From the NCBI GenBank assembly GCA_000750105.3, contig JPHH03000010.1, forward strand, positions 496,001 through 560,000: a DNA stretch of 64,000 nt, read 5' to 3'. Below are positions 11,735 to 23,219 of the stretch, piece by piece (the first letter of the stretch is position 1; every line of letters starts with the position of its first letter). The position numbers were made by a program, and so were the translations under genes. This DNA is from Tolypocladium sp. Sup5 PDA-1 (Eukaryota; Ascomycota; Sordariomycetes; Hypocreales; Ophiocordycipitaceae). The notes beneath the pieces were generated by a model. The model was given only the letters and a program-made list of their open reading frames with translations, ran no database searches and was not told the origin of the DNA.

Positions 11735-14700
11735 ATGAGCGTCGACTTCCCGAGAACCGAGGAGGCGACCCTTCAGTACTGGCGAGAGATTGACGCGTTC
11801 AAGACTCAGCTTCGTCTGACAGAGAATGGGCCGCGGTTCTCATTCTACGACGGCCCGCCATTTGGTAAGGCCTGCAGCACACCTATACACGTCGTTTTCA
11901 ATGCTAACTAGAATCGCAGCTACAGGTATATCCCCACGATACAGTCACCAAAGCAGCCGCCCGCTGCTGCTCCCGGAAATCCTCCTCTGACAACGTGCTA
12001 GGCCTGCCTCACTATGGTCACCTCCTCACATCCACTATCAAGGACATTATACCCCGGTATTGGTCCATGAAGGGCTACCATGTGGTTCGCCGCTTCGGCT
12101 GGGACACGCACGGCGTGCCCGTCGAGTATCAGATCGACCAGAAACTGGGCATCTCCGGCCGCAATGCTGTCTTGCAAATGGGCATCGAAAAGTACAACGA
12201 AGAGTGCAAGGCCATCGTCATGACGTACGCCACCGAGTGGAAACAGATCATTGAGCGAGTCGGCCGATGGGTGGACATGGAGAACGACTACAAGGTATGG
12301 CCCTGGCGTGCGCCTTCCCGCGAATAATTGGTATTGACAAAGCATAGACTATGGATAAGAACTTCATGGAGTCTGTTTGGTGGGTGTTCAAGCAGCTCTT
12401 TGACAAGGAACAAGTGTACAGGGCGTACCAGATCATGCCGTACTCCACGGCCCTGTGCACGCCGCTCAGCCATATGGAGTCGAAGCAGAACGAGCACCTC
12501 ACACAAGATCCCGCCGTTCTGGTCGCATGGCCTCTCGTCGGAGTCGAGGGCAGAGGAAACACGTCTTTGGTCATCTACACGACCACGCCGTGGACCCTGC
12601 CGTCCAACCTGTTTATTGCCGCACACCCCGAGTTTGAGTACCTCGAGATACTCGACGAGGCGTCTGGAAAGCAGTACATTCTGATGGGGAGCGGGCTGGC
12701 CATGCTATACAAAGATCCAAAGAAGGCGAAGTACAAAGTCTTGAGCAAGCTCAAAGGCACAGAGATGGTGGGATGGAAGTATGAACCCCTCTTCAAGTAT
12801 TTCGTGGAGGCATTTGGCGATTGCTTCCAGGTCATCCTGGCAGACTACGTGGAAGAGGGAGAGGGGACAGGTTTGGTACATCAATCACCCGCCTTTGGTC
12901 AAGAAGACTACGATGCTGCCGTCGCGGCAGGGTTCATTGGCCCAAAGCGATTACCGCCATGTCCTGTCGATGAGAAGGGCTGTTTCACTGCTGAAGTATC
13001 GGACTACGTTGGACAGCACGTCAAGGTCGCCGACAAGGCTATTCTCAGAGACCTGAGACCGACTGGCCGCCTCCTCGTCGAAAGCCAGATTACGCACTCC
13101 GACAAGTTTTGCTGGAGATCAGATACCCAGCTCATCAGAAAAGCCGTATCGTCGTGGTTCGTCAAGGTAGATAACTCGATCCCCGAAATGATGCAGAACC
13201 TGGAGGGCACGTCGTGGACACCGTCATTCGTCAAGGACAAGCGGTTCGCAAACTGGATAACCGGGGCGCACGACTGGAACATTTCGCGCAATCGGTACTG
13301 GGGGACGCCGCTGCCGCTCTGGGCTAGCGACGACTACGAGGAGGTTGTCTGTGTAGGCAGCATAGAGGAGTTGAGACGACTGAGCGGATGCACTGGTGAG
13401 ATCAATGACATCCATCGAGACAAGATTGATCACATAACCATCCCTTCAAAACGCGGCAAGGGCGAACTGCACCGGGTCGAAGAGATCTTTGACTGCTGGT
13501 AGGTGGCTACTTCAACAGCGAGGAAGGCATATGCTAACATATCTAGGTTTGAGTCTGGATCTATGCCATACGCATCTGTTCATTACCCCTTTGAGAACAC
13601 AGAGCACTTTCATGGAGGTCATTTCCCCGCCGACTTTATTGCAGAAGGTCTAGATCAGACCCGCGGATGGTTCTACACGCTTACCGTGCTCGGAAACAAG
13701 CTCTTCGGCAAGTCGCCTTTCCGCAACGTCCTTGTCAACGGAATGGTACTCGCCGAGGATGGCAAGAAGATGTCCAAAAGCTTAAACAACTTCCCCGACC
13801 CGCACCATGTCATAGACACCTACGGATCCGACGCCCTACGGCTATACCTCATAAGTTCTCCCGTGGTAAGAGCAGAGCCACTGCGGTTCAAGGAACCGGG
13901 GGTCAAGGAAGTCGTCTCCAAGGTTCTTCTTCCGTTATGGAATAGCTACCGGTTCTTCTCGCAGCAGGCGGCTCTGTACGGGAAGTCAACGGGAAATGAC
14001 TTCGTGGCTCATGCGTCATTCGCGACCGGTGCATTGAGCAATATCATGGACCGATGGATCTTGGCAGACTGTCAGAGCTTGTTGATGTTTATGGAACAAG
14101 AGATGCTCGGTAAGATAAAGAACAAGGAGTCGCCTTGGGGGAGTTGCATTGCTGACGGCGCATCCCAGGATACCGCCTCTATACAGTGGTCCCACGGCTA
14201 CTCCGAATGATAGACGACCTAACAAACTGGTACATTCGCTTCAATCGCAAGCGGCTCAAAGGCGCCGCTGGCCTGGGCGTTGAAGATACAAGCGCTGCTC
14301 TCAACACATTGCTGCAAGTGCTTTTCACCATCGTCCGCGCACTGGCCCCCTTTGCGCCATTCATCACCGAGCACATCTACGGACTGCTAAAGCCCTACCT
14401 TGGTGACGTGCTGAGTTTGTTCAAAGACACCAGGAGCGTACACTTCCTGGCCTTTCCTACGGCTGACGAGGCATTGTTCGATGAAGTTATTGAACGCAAG
14501 ATGGCCTCCATGCAAAAGGTCATACAACTCGGACGCGTTGCACGAGAGCGACGCAACATCTCCCTTAAGACACCACTGATGAGTCTCGTTGTCATCACGG
14601 ATGAGCAGCGCATCTCGGACCTCGAGTCCTTGAAGTCATATGTCCAAGAGGAACTCAACGTCCGGGACGTCGTCTTGACGACTGATGCCGAGCACTATGG

Positions 14701-15280
14701 CGTTTTGCTGGAGGCAAAGGTGGACTGGCCCACGCTTGGGAAGAAGCTGAAGAAGAATGTGCAGGTTGTCCGCAAGGCGCTTCCGAAGTTGACGCAGAAG
14801 CAGCTCAGATCATACCAAATCGAAAAGAAGTTGACCATCGAGGGCATCGAGTTGGAAGAGAATGATCTCCCGATTGTGCGTGTCTTGCACAAAGAGGCAT
14901 CGACTGCCAACGGAGACAGTCCACAGTGGGAGCCGGCGTATGCCGATGACGTTCTTGTACTGCTTGACATGGCTCCCCACCCTGAACTTGTGGACGAAAG
15001 CCTCGCGCGCGAGATGATCAACAGGGTGCAGCGGCTGCGGAAGAAGGCGGGCCTGGTTTCCACGGATGATGTGCGGATGCAGTACGCCGTCGTGTCCAAC
15101 CCGGATGGCGTTGCGGTTGGCTCTGTGGTCTCGAGTCGGGAAGATTTGTTCCGTGGAGCTCTTCGTGGGCCGCTGGAGGGCTTTGATGCGGAGAAGGAGG
15201 TGTCTCAGGAGGTTGTCATTCTGCAGGAGGAGTATGACGTTGGAACGTTGACTTTGATGATGCGTCTGCTCAAAGCTTGA
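11735..15280 (+). CDS. Cytosolic isoleucyl-tRNA synthetase
   Basis: Class I aminoacyl-tRNA synthetase charging tRNA-Ile in the cytosol. Six exons: 11735-11864, 11920-11925 (6-nt microexon), 12002-12294, 12348-13498, 13547-14109 and 14169-15280. Phases close exactly and give 1084 aa, the usual size for eukaryotic cytosolic IleRS. Exon 1 ends at YDGPPF. The microexon CTACAG completes Ala and encodes Thr, giving DGPPFATGLPHYGH with the HIGH-type motif (HYGH, residues 49-52) in exon 3. KMSKS is at residues 601-605 (13767-13781) in the context EDGKKMSKSLNN. WDTHGVPVEYQID, the editing-domain region and DCWFESGSMPYA across the exon 4/5 junction are family hallmarks. Exon 6 encodes the anticodon-binding region (GYRLYTVVPRLL, LTNWYIRFNRKR). 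There is no mitochondrial presequence. Confidence 0.97.
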
Positions 15281-15573
15281 GGTCGTGGGCCGGTTTGTTT
15301 CACTTTTTGAATATTCTTTTGGTGTTAAGATGCTTAGACCTTTCACCAGTGTTGTGGACAAAGCAAAAAGCAGAGGAGCGGTTCAGTCTAAACTATGGAG
15401 GAAGGCTAGAGAGAGCTGCTTGCAAGTCTAAGAGAACTGTTGACCTTTGTGAGAGGACAAACCGAAGAATAAGCAACGAATTAAATGCTTTCGTATTCAT
15501 TCTGTTTGACTCCCAGAATGACTCCTTACCTCTCTATCGCGATGCTCTGCTAAGGCATAAAGCCATATGTGCC

Positions 15574-15948
15574 CTACCAACCATGGGTCTCCCCATCAAT
15601 AATCGTCTTGGCAGCATCCATGATCCTCTGCGCTTGAAGCATCTTCTCCTCAGCATCGGCCTTGACCGTCTCCAACTCCATCTTCTGCTGGGACATCGCT
15701 TCAATCTCCTGCTCCAGAACCTCCAGCCGGGCCTCCCCCTCCGCCGTCTTGGGCCGGCGGAACATGATGGCGGACCGCTGCCGCTCCCTTTCGCTCAGCT
15801 GCCGGCGGAGCTCCCAGATCTGGCCTCCCAGCTCGTTGACCCTGCGCACCATGGCGTCCTTTTCGCGGTGTGCTGCGTAAAATCGCTGGACGATTTGCTC
15901 GTATGAAATATCCCAGGTTGGGGCGGCGGCGTCGGGCTCATCGGCCAT
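15574..15948 (-). CDS. Small coiled-coil protein of unknown function
   Basis: A 124-aa product from the ATG at 15948 (MADEPDAAAPTWDISYEQI). Nearly all of it is predicted coiled coil: REKDAMVRRVNELGGQIWEL, then an ERQR-rich region and EVLEQEIEAMSQQKMELETV. The same frame stays open upstream to about 16500 with other ATGs, so an N-terminal extension is possible. I prefer 15948 because the sequence upstream loses the heptad pattern. The convergent IleRS gene ends 293 nt away. Function unknown; a subunit of a coiled-coil complex is plausible. Confidence 0.6.
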   Translation of the reverse strand: MADEPDAAAPTWDISYEQIVQRFYAAHREKDAMVRRVNELGGQIWELRRQLSERERQRSAIMFRRPKTAEGEARLEVLEQEIEAMSQQKMELETVKADAEEKMLQAQRIMDAAKTIIDGETHGW

Positions 15949-18764
15949 GTTTGTCCTCGTTGTCGTAACTTTGCTAAACGCTTGTTTCGTAGCACTGCGT
16001 TTGCGTTTGCCGGCTTCTCTGCTGATGCTACCGTGTGCGCCTGGTTTACGCTCCAGGATTGGGAGGTCGAGCTGGATACCGCCGCGGTATATATACTCGG
16101 CGAGAATCAACACCTGTTCAGTGCTCACCCTGTTCGAAATCTTGACGATTCTCGCGTCTTGTTGCGGCATCGCGAAGACCCTCGTGGTAATGGATCGCGA
16201 TATGGCAATGAACCAGCCCGAGGGCACGGAGCTGTCGCTGCGTCTTATTGTAGTGATAAACTGTGCTACGGTGAACGTGGAAGTATGCAGACGAGTGCTG
16301 AATCCGGTCTCGTGGTCAAGTTGACGCCACTTGTAACACGTTGGTGATGTTACGCCTTGTGTAATCGCATGTCGTGCGCGTTGGTATTGCCGTTTCACCT
16401 GGAGTGTGAACATGAGTGCGAGAATGAAACTAAATGAATCACAGTAATACTTCGACAATGCCGTCAGCGGCCTGACCATGTAGCTGAAAATCCACTTCAT
16501 TGATGCTCAGGTTCAGCCTGCGGCGACATTTTGAATTGAGCGCTCGGAGAGCAGCCCAATGAAACACCCGAATCTCGACATAAAGTATTTCTTTCCTCGT
16601 GCATATTACTGAGCCGTCGCCGCTTGAACTAAACGCTGTATCGAGGCTCCCGGAGCAAGCAAATAAGACCTCACGCAGTACTTACAAACTGCCAAAAAAA
16701 AAGGTAGCGATCAATATCAGTACATACTTTCACAATACCCTTTTCCCGTTCACAAGAAGGTACATGTATCTACCAAGCAACTCTTCCAACCGCCCTCGCC
16801 CTTAGGCGAAGATAACGTTGCTAAAAGTCGTGGAACGCAAGGTCCAGTAGCGATATAGGTAGAACTAAGGTTGGAGATAAACATTGCCGTTACGAGCCGG
16901 GTCCCCCGGGTAAGAAGATAGATTGCGGGGTTGTACTTCCTGGATCTAGACTATAAGAATGCGTATTTGAAAGAGGAGGAAATAGGTTAAACATTCATAA
17001 GGGAATATACACATCCATACTTACGTGACGTGAACTGTACACCTGTGGCAAGGTCGTGGCATTACCTCCCTGATTTCTTGTACCCTTTCTCCCTCGGTTG
17101 CTGTTAGATAGCATAACCCCGGGGGCCCCTCCCGACTCAATATCGAGGACTATCAAAGCGAGGTGGCTGGGGAAGCCATGTGATTCCAAAACTGGAGAAG
17201 CGTCTTGCAGATGATCAACTCTCACGAGGCGAAGGCTGCACGTTAACTAGGAGGCCGTGGACACATGGTGCAGGCCACGAAGGAGCAGCCTAACGGTTTT
17301 TGAACAAGGATGCGATGTAGGCAGCGAGGATTGAAACCGTTTTCGGGTCTGGAGACTCTGGACCAGGGTTGTTGCAGGCTGTGATAGGAAGTAATACAAG
17401 GGTCGAAGATATACAAACACAGCTGGCCTCGCAGCGCTGGCGTACGTTGCTTTCACTACTTCGTATCTGCTCAATTCGGACTTTCGATTTCCGCGGCCTT
17501 TGAGAACAGGTGTATAATCCTTTCTTCCTTATCAACTACCAGCCGTCTACAGGATTTCCCTTCTCGTTCACCTGTCGCGTAGAAGATATATGCCACTATA
17601 ATGGCTGCTAGAAAGACAGCAGGCCTGCGCTTTTGCTTGAATGGTCAAGCGGATTTATCCGATATCACCTTCCTAAGCCATCGCCGCTTTAACCTATTGT
17701 CTGGGCTCTCTGGCCGGCACCGGCACCACCTAAACGGCCCCTGGCTGTCACATCACCACATCACATTGATGACTCGGTGATTGCATTCAGGGATCAAGCC
17801 TCATTGCATTGATGACTCGAGACTCAATTGAAGCTGCAAATGCCTCATCACGAAGTCTGACGTCCCCAACACACACTCAACGCTGCATCCGCATCGCGAG
17901 CCCGATTAGTCAGGCATCACAGGCCCCAACGGCCCAAGAGAAAAGGAATCACGTTTCCCTCTCAATTGGCTAGACATCAAGAAACTTTACATGTCAATTG
18001 TCTCATCCTTCGTCTGATACTGACAGACTTTTCGGGAGCACGGTATAAGCTCGCGTCTTTGCCGGAATTCCCGGGAGACGAACTGACTTGGAGTAGTTGC
18101 ACTGCCGCTCAAACTCCACCTCCGTCGGTGCGGTCATCTACGGCCTTTAGGCAACGCAACGAGGTATCAGATATTATACTAGTCCGTTTAACTCCCGTAG
18201 ATTTAATGAAGCCCCGGATGTATTCACCGGGATATCACACGGAACACGGAGCACCCGCAATCCCGCGCAGTTCAATTGGTCATTGTGTAAGAATCATCCC
18301 GGCTCCGCACAGTTCAGGCGTGGGGAGTCTGGGGAGTTGTAGGCACATCGACGGCATCTCGTAGACTCCGCTGCCCACACCGGACAAAGGGGTACCTTAC
18401 AGGGCTTGACGATGCCTAGATTGTGTCGATGTCCTAACAGCAAATGCCGCAAGTATCAAGGGGCTCGGAGGGTGACGAGACACATCGATCTAATGGCACC
18501 GCGCGTCCCGCGGCCTGTGCTCCGCGTCTTCCACGCACGCTTCCATCACTCGGCTTACCAAGGTTTGGAAGTTTGGAACTGGGCCAATAGTTTCTCGTGA
18601 AAAACCAGTAGAAGGCTCCAGATTGCGCCGCATATATATATACATTTCGCGTCGGGGAAAGGGAACGGACAATGGCACCCATACGACAGCCAATATAACG
18701 TACAGCTGTTCGCTTTACCCAAGACTCGAGTTTATTTCTAAAGAGTCACATCTATTGAAACCAT
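15949..18764. other. AT-richer intergenic stretch, no supported gene
   Basis: About 2.8 kb with only short open frames on either strand, and visibly richer in A/T than its neighbours. I recognised no transposon protein, terminal repeat or RNA gene. The last 150 nt form the promoter of the Baeyer-Villiger-type monooxygenase gene. Confidence 0.5.
18629..18642 (+). promoter_or_regulatory. TATA box of the BVMO gene
   Basis: The sequence catatatatatac lies about 125 nt upstream of the ATG at 18765 and is the only strong TATA-like element in that interval. Confidence 0.45.
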
Positions 18765-20465
18765 ATGACGTATTTTTTGTCTTCAACTTCCGCCTCATCA
18801 CACCTTCTCGAAATGGTATCCCAGACACGAACCAGCGTCGGCACTCCCGAGGACGGCATCTCGGCCGACATCATTATTGTGGGTGCGGGCTTTGGCGGAT
18901 GTTATGCCCTTCACAGGGTCCGTGAGCTTGGCCTCACTGCCAAGATCCTGGAGGCCGGAAGTGACTTCGGAGGCGTCTGGCATTTCAACAGATATCCCGG
19001 GGCCCGGGTAGACTCCGAGACCCCGGCTTACCAGTTGAGCTCCTCTAAAGTCTGGAGCCATTTTGACTTTACGGAGCGATATCCCGGACACGAAGAACTT
19101 CGGGAGTACTTTGCCCATGTTGACCGGGCTCTCGACCTTCGCAAGGACACCATCTTCAACGCCAGAGTTGAGGAAGTCACCTACAACCAGGCGCTGGGGA
19201 AGTGGACTCTCCGCACGCAAGGAGGCCTTACCGCTACCGCCAAGTTCGTCATCTTCGCCACAGGCACGACCAATAAACCCTATATTCCCGATTTCCCAGG
19301 TCTCGGCAATTATAAAGGGAACCTCATTCACCCTGCAGCTTGGCCGGAAGATGTGAAGACGAAGGGCAAGAAGATTGGCCTCATTGGCCAAGGAGCATCC
19401 GGTTTGCAGATTCTTCAGGAGCTGGCCAAAGAGGATTGCGACCTGACCGTTTTCATCCGGACGCCATGCACCGCCCTTCCCATGGGACAGCGAGCCGTGC
19501 CACCCGAAGAGTCAGCAGTGATGAAGAATATGTACGACGCTATATTTTTCAAGGCCAAGTACGCCAGCAGCTCGGCGTACCCCTATAACGGGAACCTTAC
19601 GTCTTACTATGACGCCACCGAAGATGAGCGACAGGCACTGCACGAGCAATTGTGGTCCAGGGGCGGGCTTAGCATCATCGTATCCAGCTATTACGATACA
19701 ATGAAGGATAAGACAGCAAACGCAAGCCTGTATGACTTCTGGGTCAAAAAGGTCAGATCTCGAATCACAGACCCCGTGAAGAGGGATATCGTTGCACCGC
19801 TGGAGCAGTTCCAATGGATCGGAACCAAGCGACCAAATTTGGAGATGGACTATTACGAAATGCTGGATCGCCCCAACGTCGGGCTTGTCGACCTGAAGAA
19901 AACCCCTATCAAAGAGTTTAACGAGAGCGGCATTTTGACCGAAGGTCAGGGTACTCAAGAACTCCACGACCTGGACATGGTAATCGTCGCCACGGGATAC
20001 GATTCGGTCACTGGAAGTCTTCTGGATATGGGCATCCGCGACAAGAATGGCGTGTCTCTGCAGGACAAGTGGAAAGATGGCATCCGGACATATCTAGGTA
20101 TGGTACTGCCAGACACGCCGAATGTCTTCCTCTTGTACGGACCACAAGCCCCAACCTCTCTCGCAAATGGCCCGCCATTTATCGAGATGCAGGTCGACTG
20201 GATAGTGGATTTGCTCAAGAAGGCCCGCACGGAGAATGTTGGGTCTATTGAACCGTCACAGGAGGCAGTTAGCACGTGGGGAACTAAAGTCCGGGCCGCT
20301 TGTCAGGCGACGCTCTTCGAGGAAAGCCAGGGGTGGTGGATGGCCGCGAATATTCCTGGCAAAAGACGTGAGCCCCTGCTCTTCTTTGGGGGGTTGCAGG
20401 CATGGTGGGCGAGTTGTGTGGAAGGGTTGCGGGACTGGTCAAACTTTGTCATTTCGAGCAAGTAA
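18765..20465 (+). CDS. Baeyer-Villiger-type flavin monooxygenase
   Basis: FAD- and NADPH-dependent monooxygenase, 566 aa, single exon. The N-terminal FAD Rossmann motif is IIIVGAGFGGCYALHR (about residues 33-48), followed by the family signature GGVWHFNRYPGARVDSETPA. The Baeyer-Villiger fingerprint is present as YKGNLIHPAAWPED (consensus FxGxxxHxxxWP, with Tyr for Phe). The NADPH Rossmann motif is GLIGQGASGLQ. The later GTKRP...YYEMLDRPNV and VATGYD segments also fit the cyclohexanone/steroid monooxygenase type. Such enzymes insert oxygen next to a ketone; the substrate is unknown. A second start, MVSQTRTSVG at 18813, is possible. The gene converges with the KstD-like dehydrogenase 225 nt away, which hints at related substrates. 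No signal peptide is visible. Confidence 0.93.
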   Translation: MTYFLSSTSASSHLLEMVSQTRTSVGTPEDGISADIIIVGAGFGGCYALHRVRELGLTAKILEAGSDFGGVWHFNRYPGARVDSETPAYQLSSSKVWSHFDFTERYPGHEELREYFAHVDRALDLRKDTIFNARVEEVTYNQALGKWTLRTQGGLTATAKFVIFATGTTNKPYIPDFPGLGNYKGNLIHPAAWPEDVKTKGKKIGLIGQGASGLQILQELAKEDCDLTVFIRTPCTALPMGQRAVPPEESAVMKNMYDAIFFKAKYASSSAYPYNGNLTSYYDATEDERQALHEQLWSRGGLSIIVSSYYDTMKDKTANASLYDFWVKKVRSRITDPVKRDIVAPLEQFQWIGTKRPNLEMDYYEMLDRPNVGLVDLKKTPIKEFNESGILTEGQGTQELHDLDMVIVATGYDSVTGSLLDMGIRDKNGVSLQDKWKDGIRTYLGMVLPDTPNVFLLYGPQAPTSLANGPPFIEMQVDWIVDLLKKARTENVGSIEPSQEAVSTWGTKVRAACQATLFEESQGWWMAANIPGKRREPLLFFGGLQAWWASCVEGLRDWSNFVISSK

Positions 20466-20690
20466 GGAGCACTTGGACTTGAAATCTGACGCAGGTTTCG
20501 GATAAAGAAACCGACCCCGAAACCTTGGGACCGAAGAGCTTAGGGACGAGACTGTTCAGGAAGATCCGCCAGCGCCTGTGCATGCTTTGCCGCGTCCGCG
20601 TATAAGATCGCGCCAATAGCTGGCTACAAGCAAGAATGCGTTTCGGGCATTGTGCTCATTCATTTATGTCCAAACTATGGAGAAGGCATA

Positions 20691-22580
20691 TCAACGGCTG
20701 TCAGCCAGGTAATTGGCGGCCACGAAACCATGTGTCATCGCAGGCCCCAGAGTTGATCCTGCCCCCAAATACGTCCGTCCCATGATACTAGCTGCAGTGT
20801 TCCCGATCGCGAACAGCCCAGGTATGACCCCTCCGTCCTTGTGAACAACTCGCTGGAACTCGTCGGTTAAGAGTCCACCCTTTGTTCCCAAGTCGCCAGG
20901 CCAGACTTGAATAGCGTAGAAAGGCGCCTTGCTCAACGGGCCCATGTTCGGGTTAGGGCCAACTGCAGGATCGCCAAAGAAGGTGTCATATGCGTTGTCG
21001 CCTTTTCCAAACTCGGCATCGACCCCCGTCTCGCACATCTGATTGTAATTTTGTACCGTGGTGGTCAGTCCTTCTGGTTCAACCCCGATCTGCCGGGCAA
21101 GTTCCTCAACTGTGCCCGCTGCGAACATCTTGCCCTCAGCCAGAGCCTTTGTGGGTTTCATGCGTGCGAAAAGGCTGTTGCCAAGCATATATCGGTTGCG
21201 GTGGTTTGTGTCCATTATCAACCAAGCTGGGATCGCCTTGACCTTGGTATTCCGCGTGTACTGGTCATGGCCAGCATCAGTGTATGATTGAGCCTCGTTC
21301 ATGAAGCGACAGCCGCTTGCATCAACTATGATGCAGTATGGTCGTGCTCGCTCGATGAGGGCAAAACTCGGCTCAAACGTTACGGGGTCGAAGATGGTTG
21401 GCCCCCACCAGGCGTCATCTAGAAGAGCAGTCGCCGCGTCGAGTTTCATCCCGGCGACAATGGCGTCGCCCGTATCGCCCTTGGGAGTGCTGGTCCAGTC
21501 CGTGCTGGCTGGGCTCATCATGAACCGCTCCCTCATGTGCTTGTTGTGCGCATATCCACCGGCGGCGAGGATTAACCCGCATGACACGTAGATGGTTCGA
21601 GTGCCAGTCTTCGTGCTCAGCTTGGCTCCAACAACTTTGCCATCGGAGTCCTGGATGAGCTCGGATAAAGAAGTCTCCAGTCGGACATCGACGTCGTGTT
21701 TGATGTTGAAGTACGTGAGCTGAGCCACGAGGGCGAGGCCCATGCTTGTAAGTTTCTGACCCAAGAATGCTTTGATAATAAGAGGGATCATTTTTTTGAT
21801 CGTATATGCAAAAGCTGTTGGTGAAGATGTGAACCGTGTCAATACCATGGCGTCGATGCTTTGAATCGCTGCTGGGAAACGAGTAGGAGGCAAAGCAGCG
21901 TGCCAGGCTCCCAATTTTCTCGTGTCGAAGGCTTTCGACTCGATTGTTCGTCCTCCGCCTTTACCCATCGCGCCGCCCATCTTCGGGTAGTAGTCAGGGT
22001 ATCCTTTGCTGAAACGGAGTTCGAATCCCAGTTGCTGAAGAAACTCAATCATTCTTGGCCCGTTGTCAAGAAAGGCTTGTCGTCTTGCTGCAGAAGATGC
22101 AGGACCGGCGTTGCCTACAGCTTGCTCAAAATACTTGAGAGCATCTGCTTTTGAGTCCACGACATCAGCAGCCTTGGAAACCGGATTGCAAGGAATCCAT
22201 AGCCCACCGCCAGATATCGCCGACGCGCCTCCAAGCGTCCTCTCTTTCTCAACCACGATCACGCGAAGACCTCGGGCCTTGGCTCTCAGAGATGCCGTGA
22301 GAGCACCTGCTCCACTACCAATAATTAGAACCTCAGTTTCCTCATGGACAGCACTATCTTGAGTCGGTTCGGTTGAGTTCGGACGGCTCGAAAACGCACG
22401 ACGCGTGTGCTTGGAAGCGTTAGGCGAGTTTGCTTGATGAGTGGCGGCCGTCCAACACTTAAATGATCTCGATAATCGGAGTGCCAGAGCGCGAGCCATG
22501 GTTTCGTTCGGTCGTGTTGAACAATCGGGGAGAGGAGTAGAGGGTGAGCTGAGGACTGCAGTGACGACCTTGTGAGACAT
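20691..22580 (-). CDS. FAD-dependent dehydrogenase, KstD/fumarate-reductase-like
   Basis: FAD_binding_2 family flavoprotein, 629 aa, single exon. After a basic N-terminus comes the dinucleotide motif VLIIGSGAGALTASLRAKARG and the GGASAISGGGLWIP segment. Mid-protein has ILAAGGYAHNKHMRERF. The C-terminus has GDLGTKGGLLTDE, IPGLFAIGNTAASIMGRTYLGAGSTLGPAMTHGF, the pattern of 3-ketosteroid delta1-dehydrogenases and related succinate/fumarate reductase-type flavoproteins. It probably introduces or removes a C=C bond next to a ketone. An internal Met-28 (ATG at 22499) begins MARALALRLSRSFKCW, an Arg-rich amphipathic stretch that could be a mitochondrial presequence. It lies tail-to-tail with the Baeyer-Villiger-type enzyme. 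The true substrate (steroid, triterpene, quinone or fumarate) cannot be decided here. Confidence 0.9.
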   Translation of the reverse strand: MSHKVVTAVLSSPSTPLPDCSTRPNETMARALALRLSRSFKCWTAATHQANSPNASKHTRRAFSSRPNSTEPTQDSAVHEETEVLIIGSGAGALTASLRAKARGLRVIVVEKERTLGGASAISGGGLWIPCNPVSKAADVVDSKADALKYFEQAVGNAGPASSAARRQAFLDNGPRMIEFLQQLGFELRFSKGYPDYYPKMGGAMGKGGGRTIESKAFDTRKLGAWHAALPPTRFPAAIQSIDAMVLTRFTSSPTAFAYTIKKMIPLIIKAFLGQKLTSMGLALVAQLTYFNIKHDVDVRLETSLSELIQDSDGKVVGAKLSTKTGTRTIYVSCGLILAAGGYAHNKHMRERFMMSPASTDWTSTPKGDTGDAIVAGMKLDAATALLDDAWWGPTIFDPVTFEPSFALIERARPYCIIVDASGCRFMNEAQSYTDAGHDQYTRNTKVKAIPAWLIMDTNHRNRYMLGNSLFARMKPTKALAEGKMFAAGTVEELARQIGVEPEGLTTTVQNYNQMCETGVDAEFGKGDNAYDTFFGDPAVGPNPNMGPLSKAPFYAIQVWPGDLGTKGGLLTDEFQRVVHKDGGVIPGLFAIGNTAASIMGRTYLGAGSTLGPAMTHGFVAANYLADSR

Positions 22581-23219
22581 AGAAGGCGGGGAAAAGGAGG
22601 CTTACTTTTCGGCCTATCTGCCAAAAGAAACGTGGCTCTGCATTTAGCTTTAACCTCCCGGTAAGCTCACAGGCTACAAAACAATAATGCTGGCTAGAAT
22701 TTGTTCGTGAGGATGGAGTTCGGATTTCAACCTCAACCCGATATGCGGCGCTGGCCCAGACCCTGCCGACTGGAGCCCGCGTGCGAGTACAAAGTATATT
22801 CGCTTATACATGTAAAGAATTGTTCGTAATGACTAACAATGATCCCCCACGGAATCCACGGAATCCACGGAATCCACGGTTTCCTCGGTTTCCACGGCGA
22901 GTTCCATATCTCGAGCCATTGTAGAGATCACCGCCTCACCGGCATTAGGTATGCTCAATCTCGGCAATCCGGAGGCTAAATACATAATGCCAACTTGCCA
23001 GGAACTAGTCAGTTAGAGGGAATGCGGCGAAAGAATCATTCAAGTCGTTGGGGCCGTATTTTGCCAAGCTTATTGACCACATCTTTTTCGGTGGCTGAAA
23101 TAATAATACACAAGCGGGGAAACAGATAAGTTAACTACTAAGAGGTGAAAACGTCCCGGAGTCTGTGGCTGTCTGAGCCCCTTACGAAGCGCTGTTTCCT
23201 GCGGATTGGCTCGGCCACA
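22581..23219. other. Intergenic, with a short tandem repeat
   Basis: Promoter side of the KstD-like gene. It contains the 9-bp repeat array listed separately; I see nothing else. Confidence 0.5.
22851..22895. repeat. 9-bp tandem repeat, five units
   Basis: Three exact GGAATCCAC units (22851-22877) are followed by GGTTTCCTC and GGTTTCCAC. It lies about 270 nt upstream of the KstD-like start. It could be a minisatellite or a repeated binding site. Confidence 0.8.

Noticed and set aside
22010..22035. TTCGAATCCCAG resembling a tRNA B-box
   Set aside because: Lies inside the KstD-like coding sequence; no matching A-box or acceptor stem around it.
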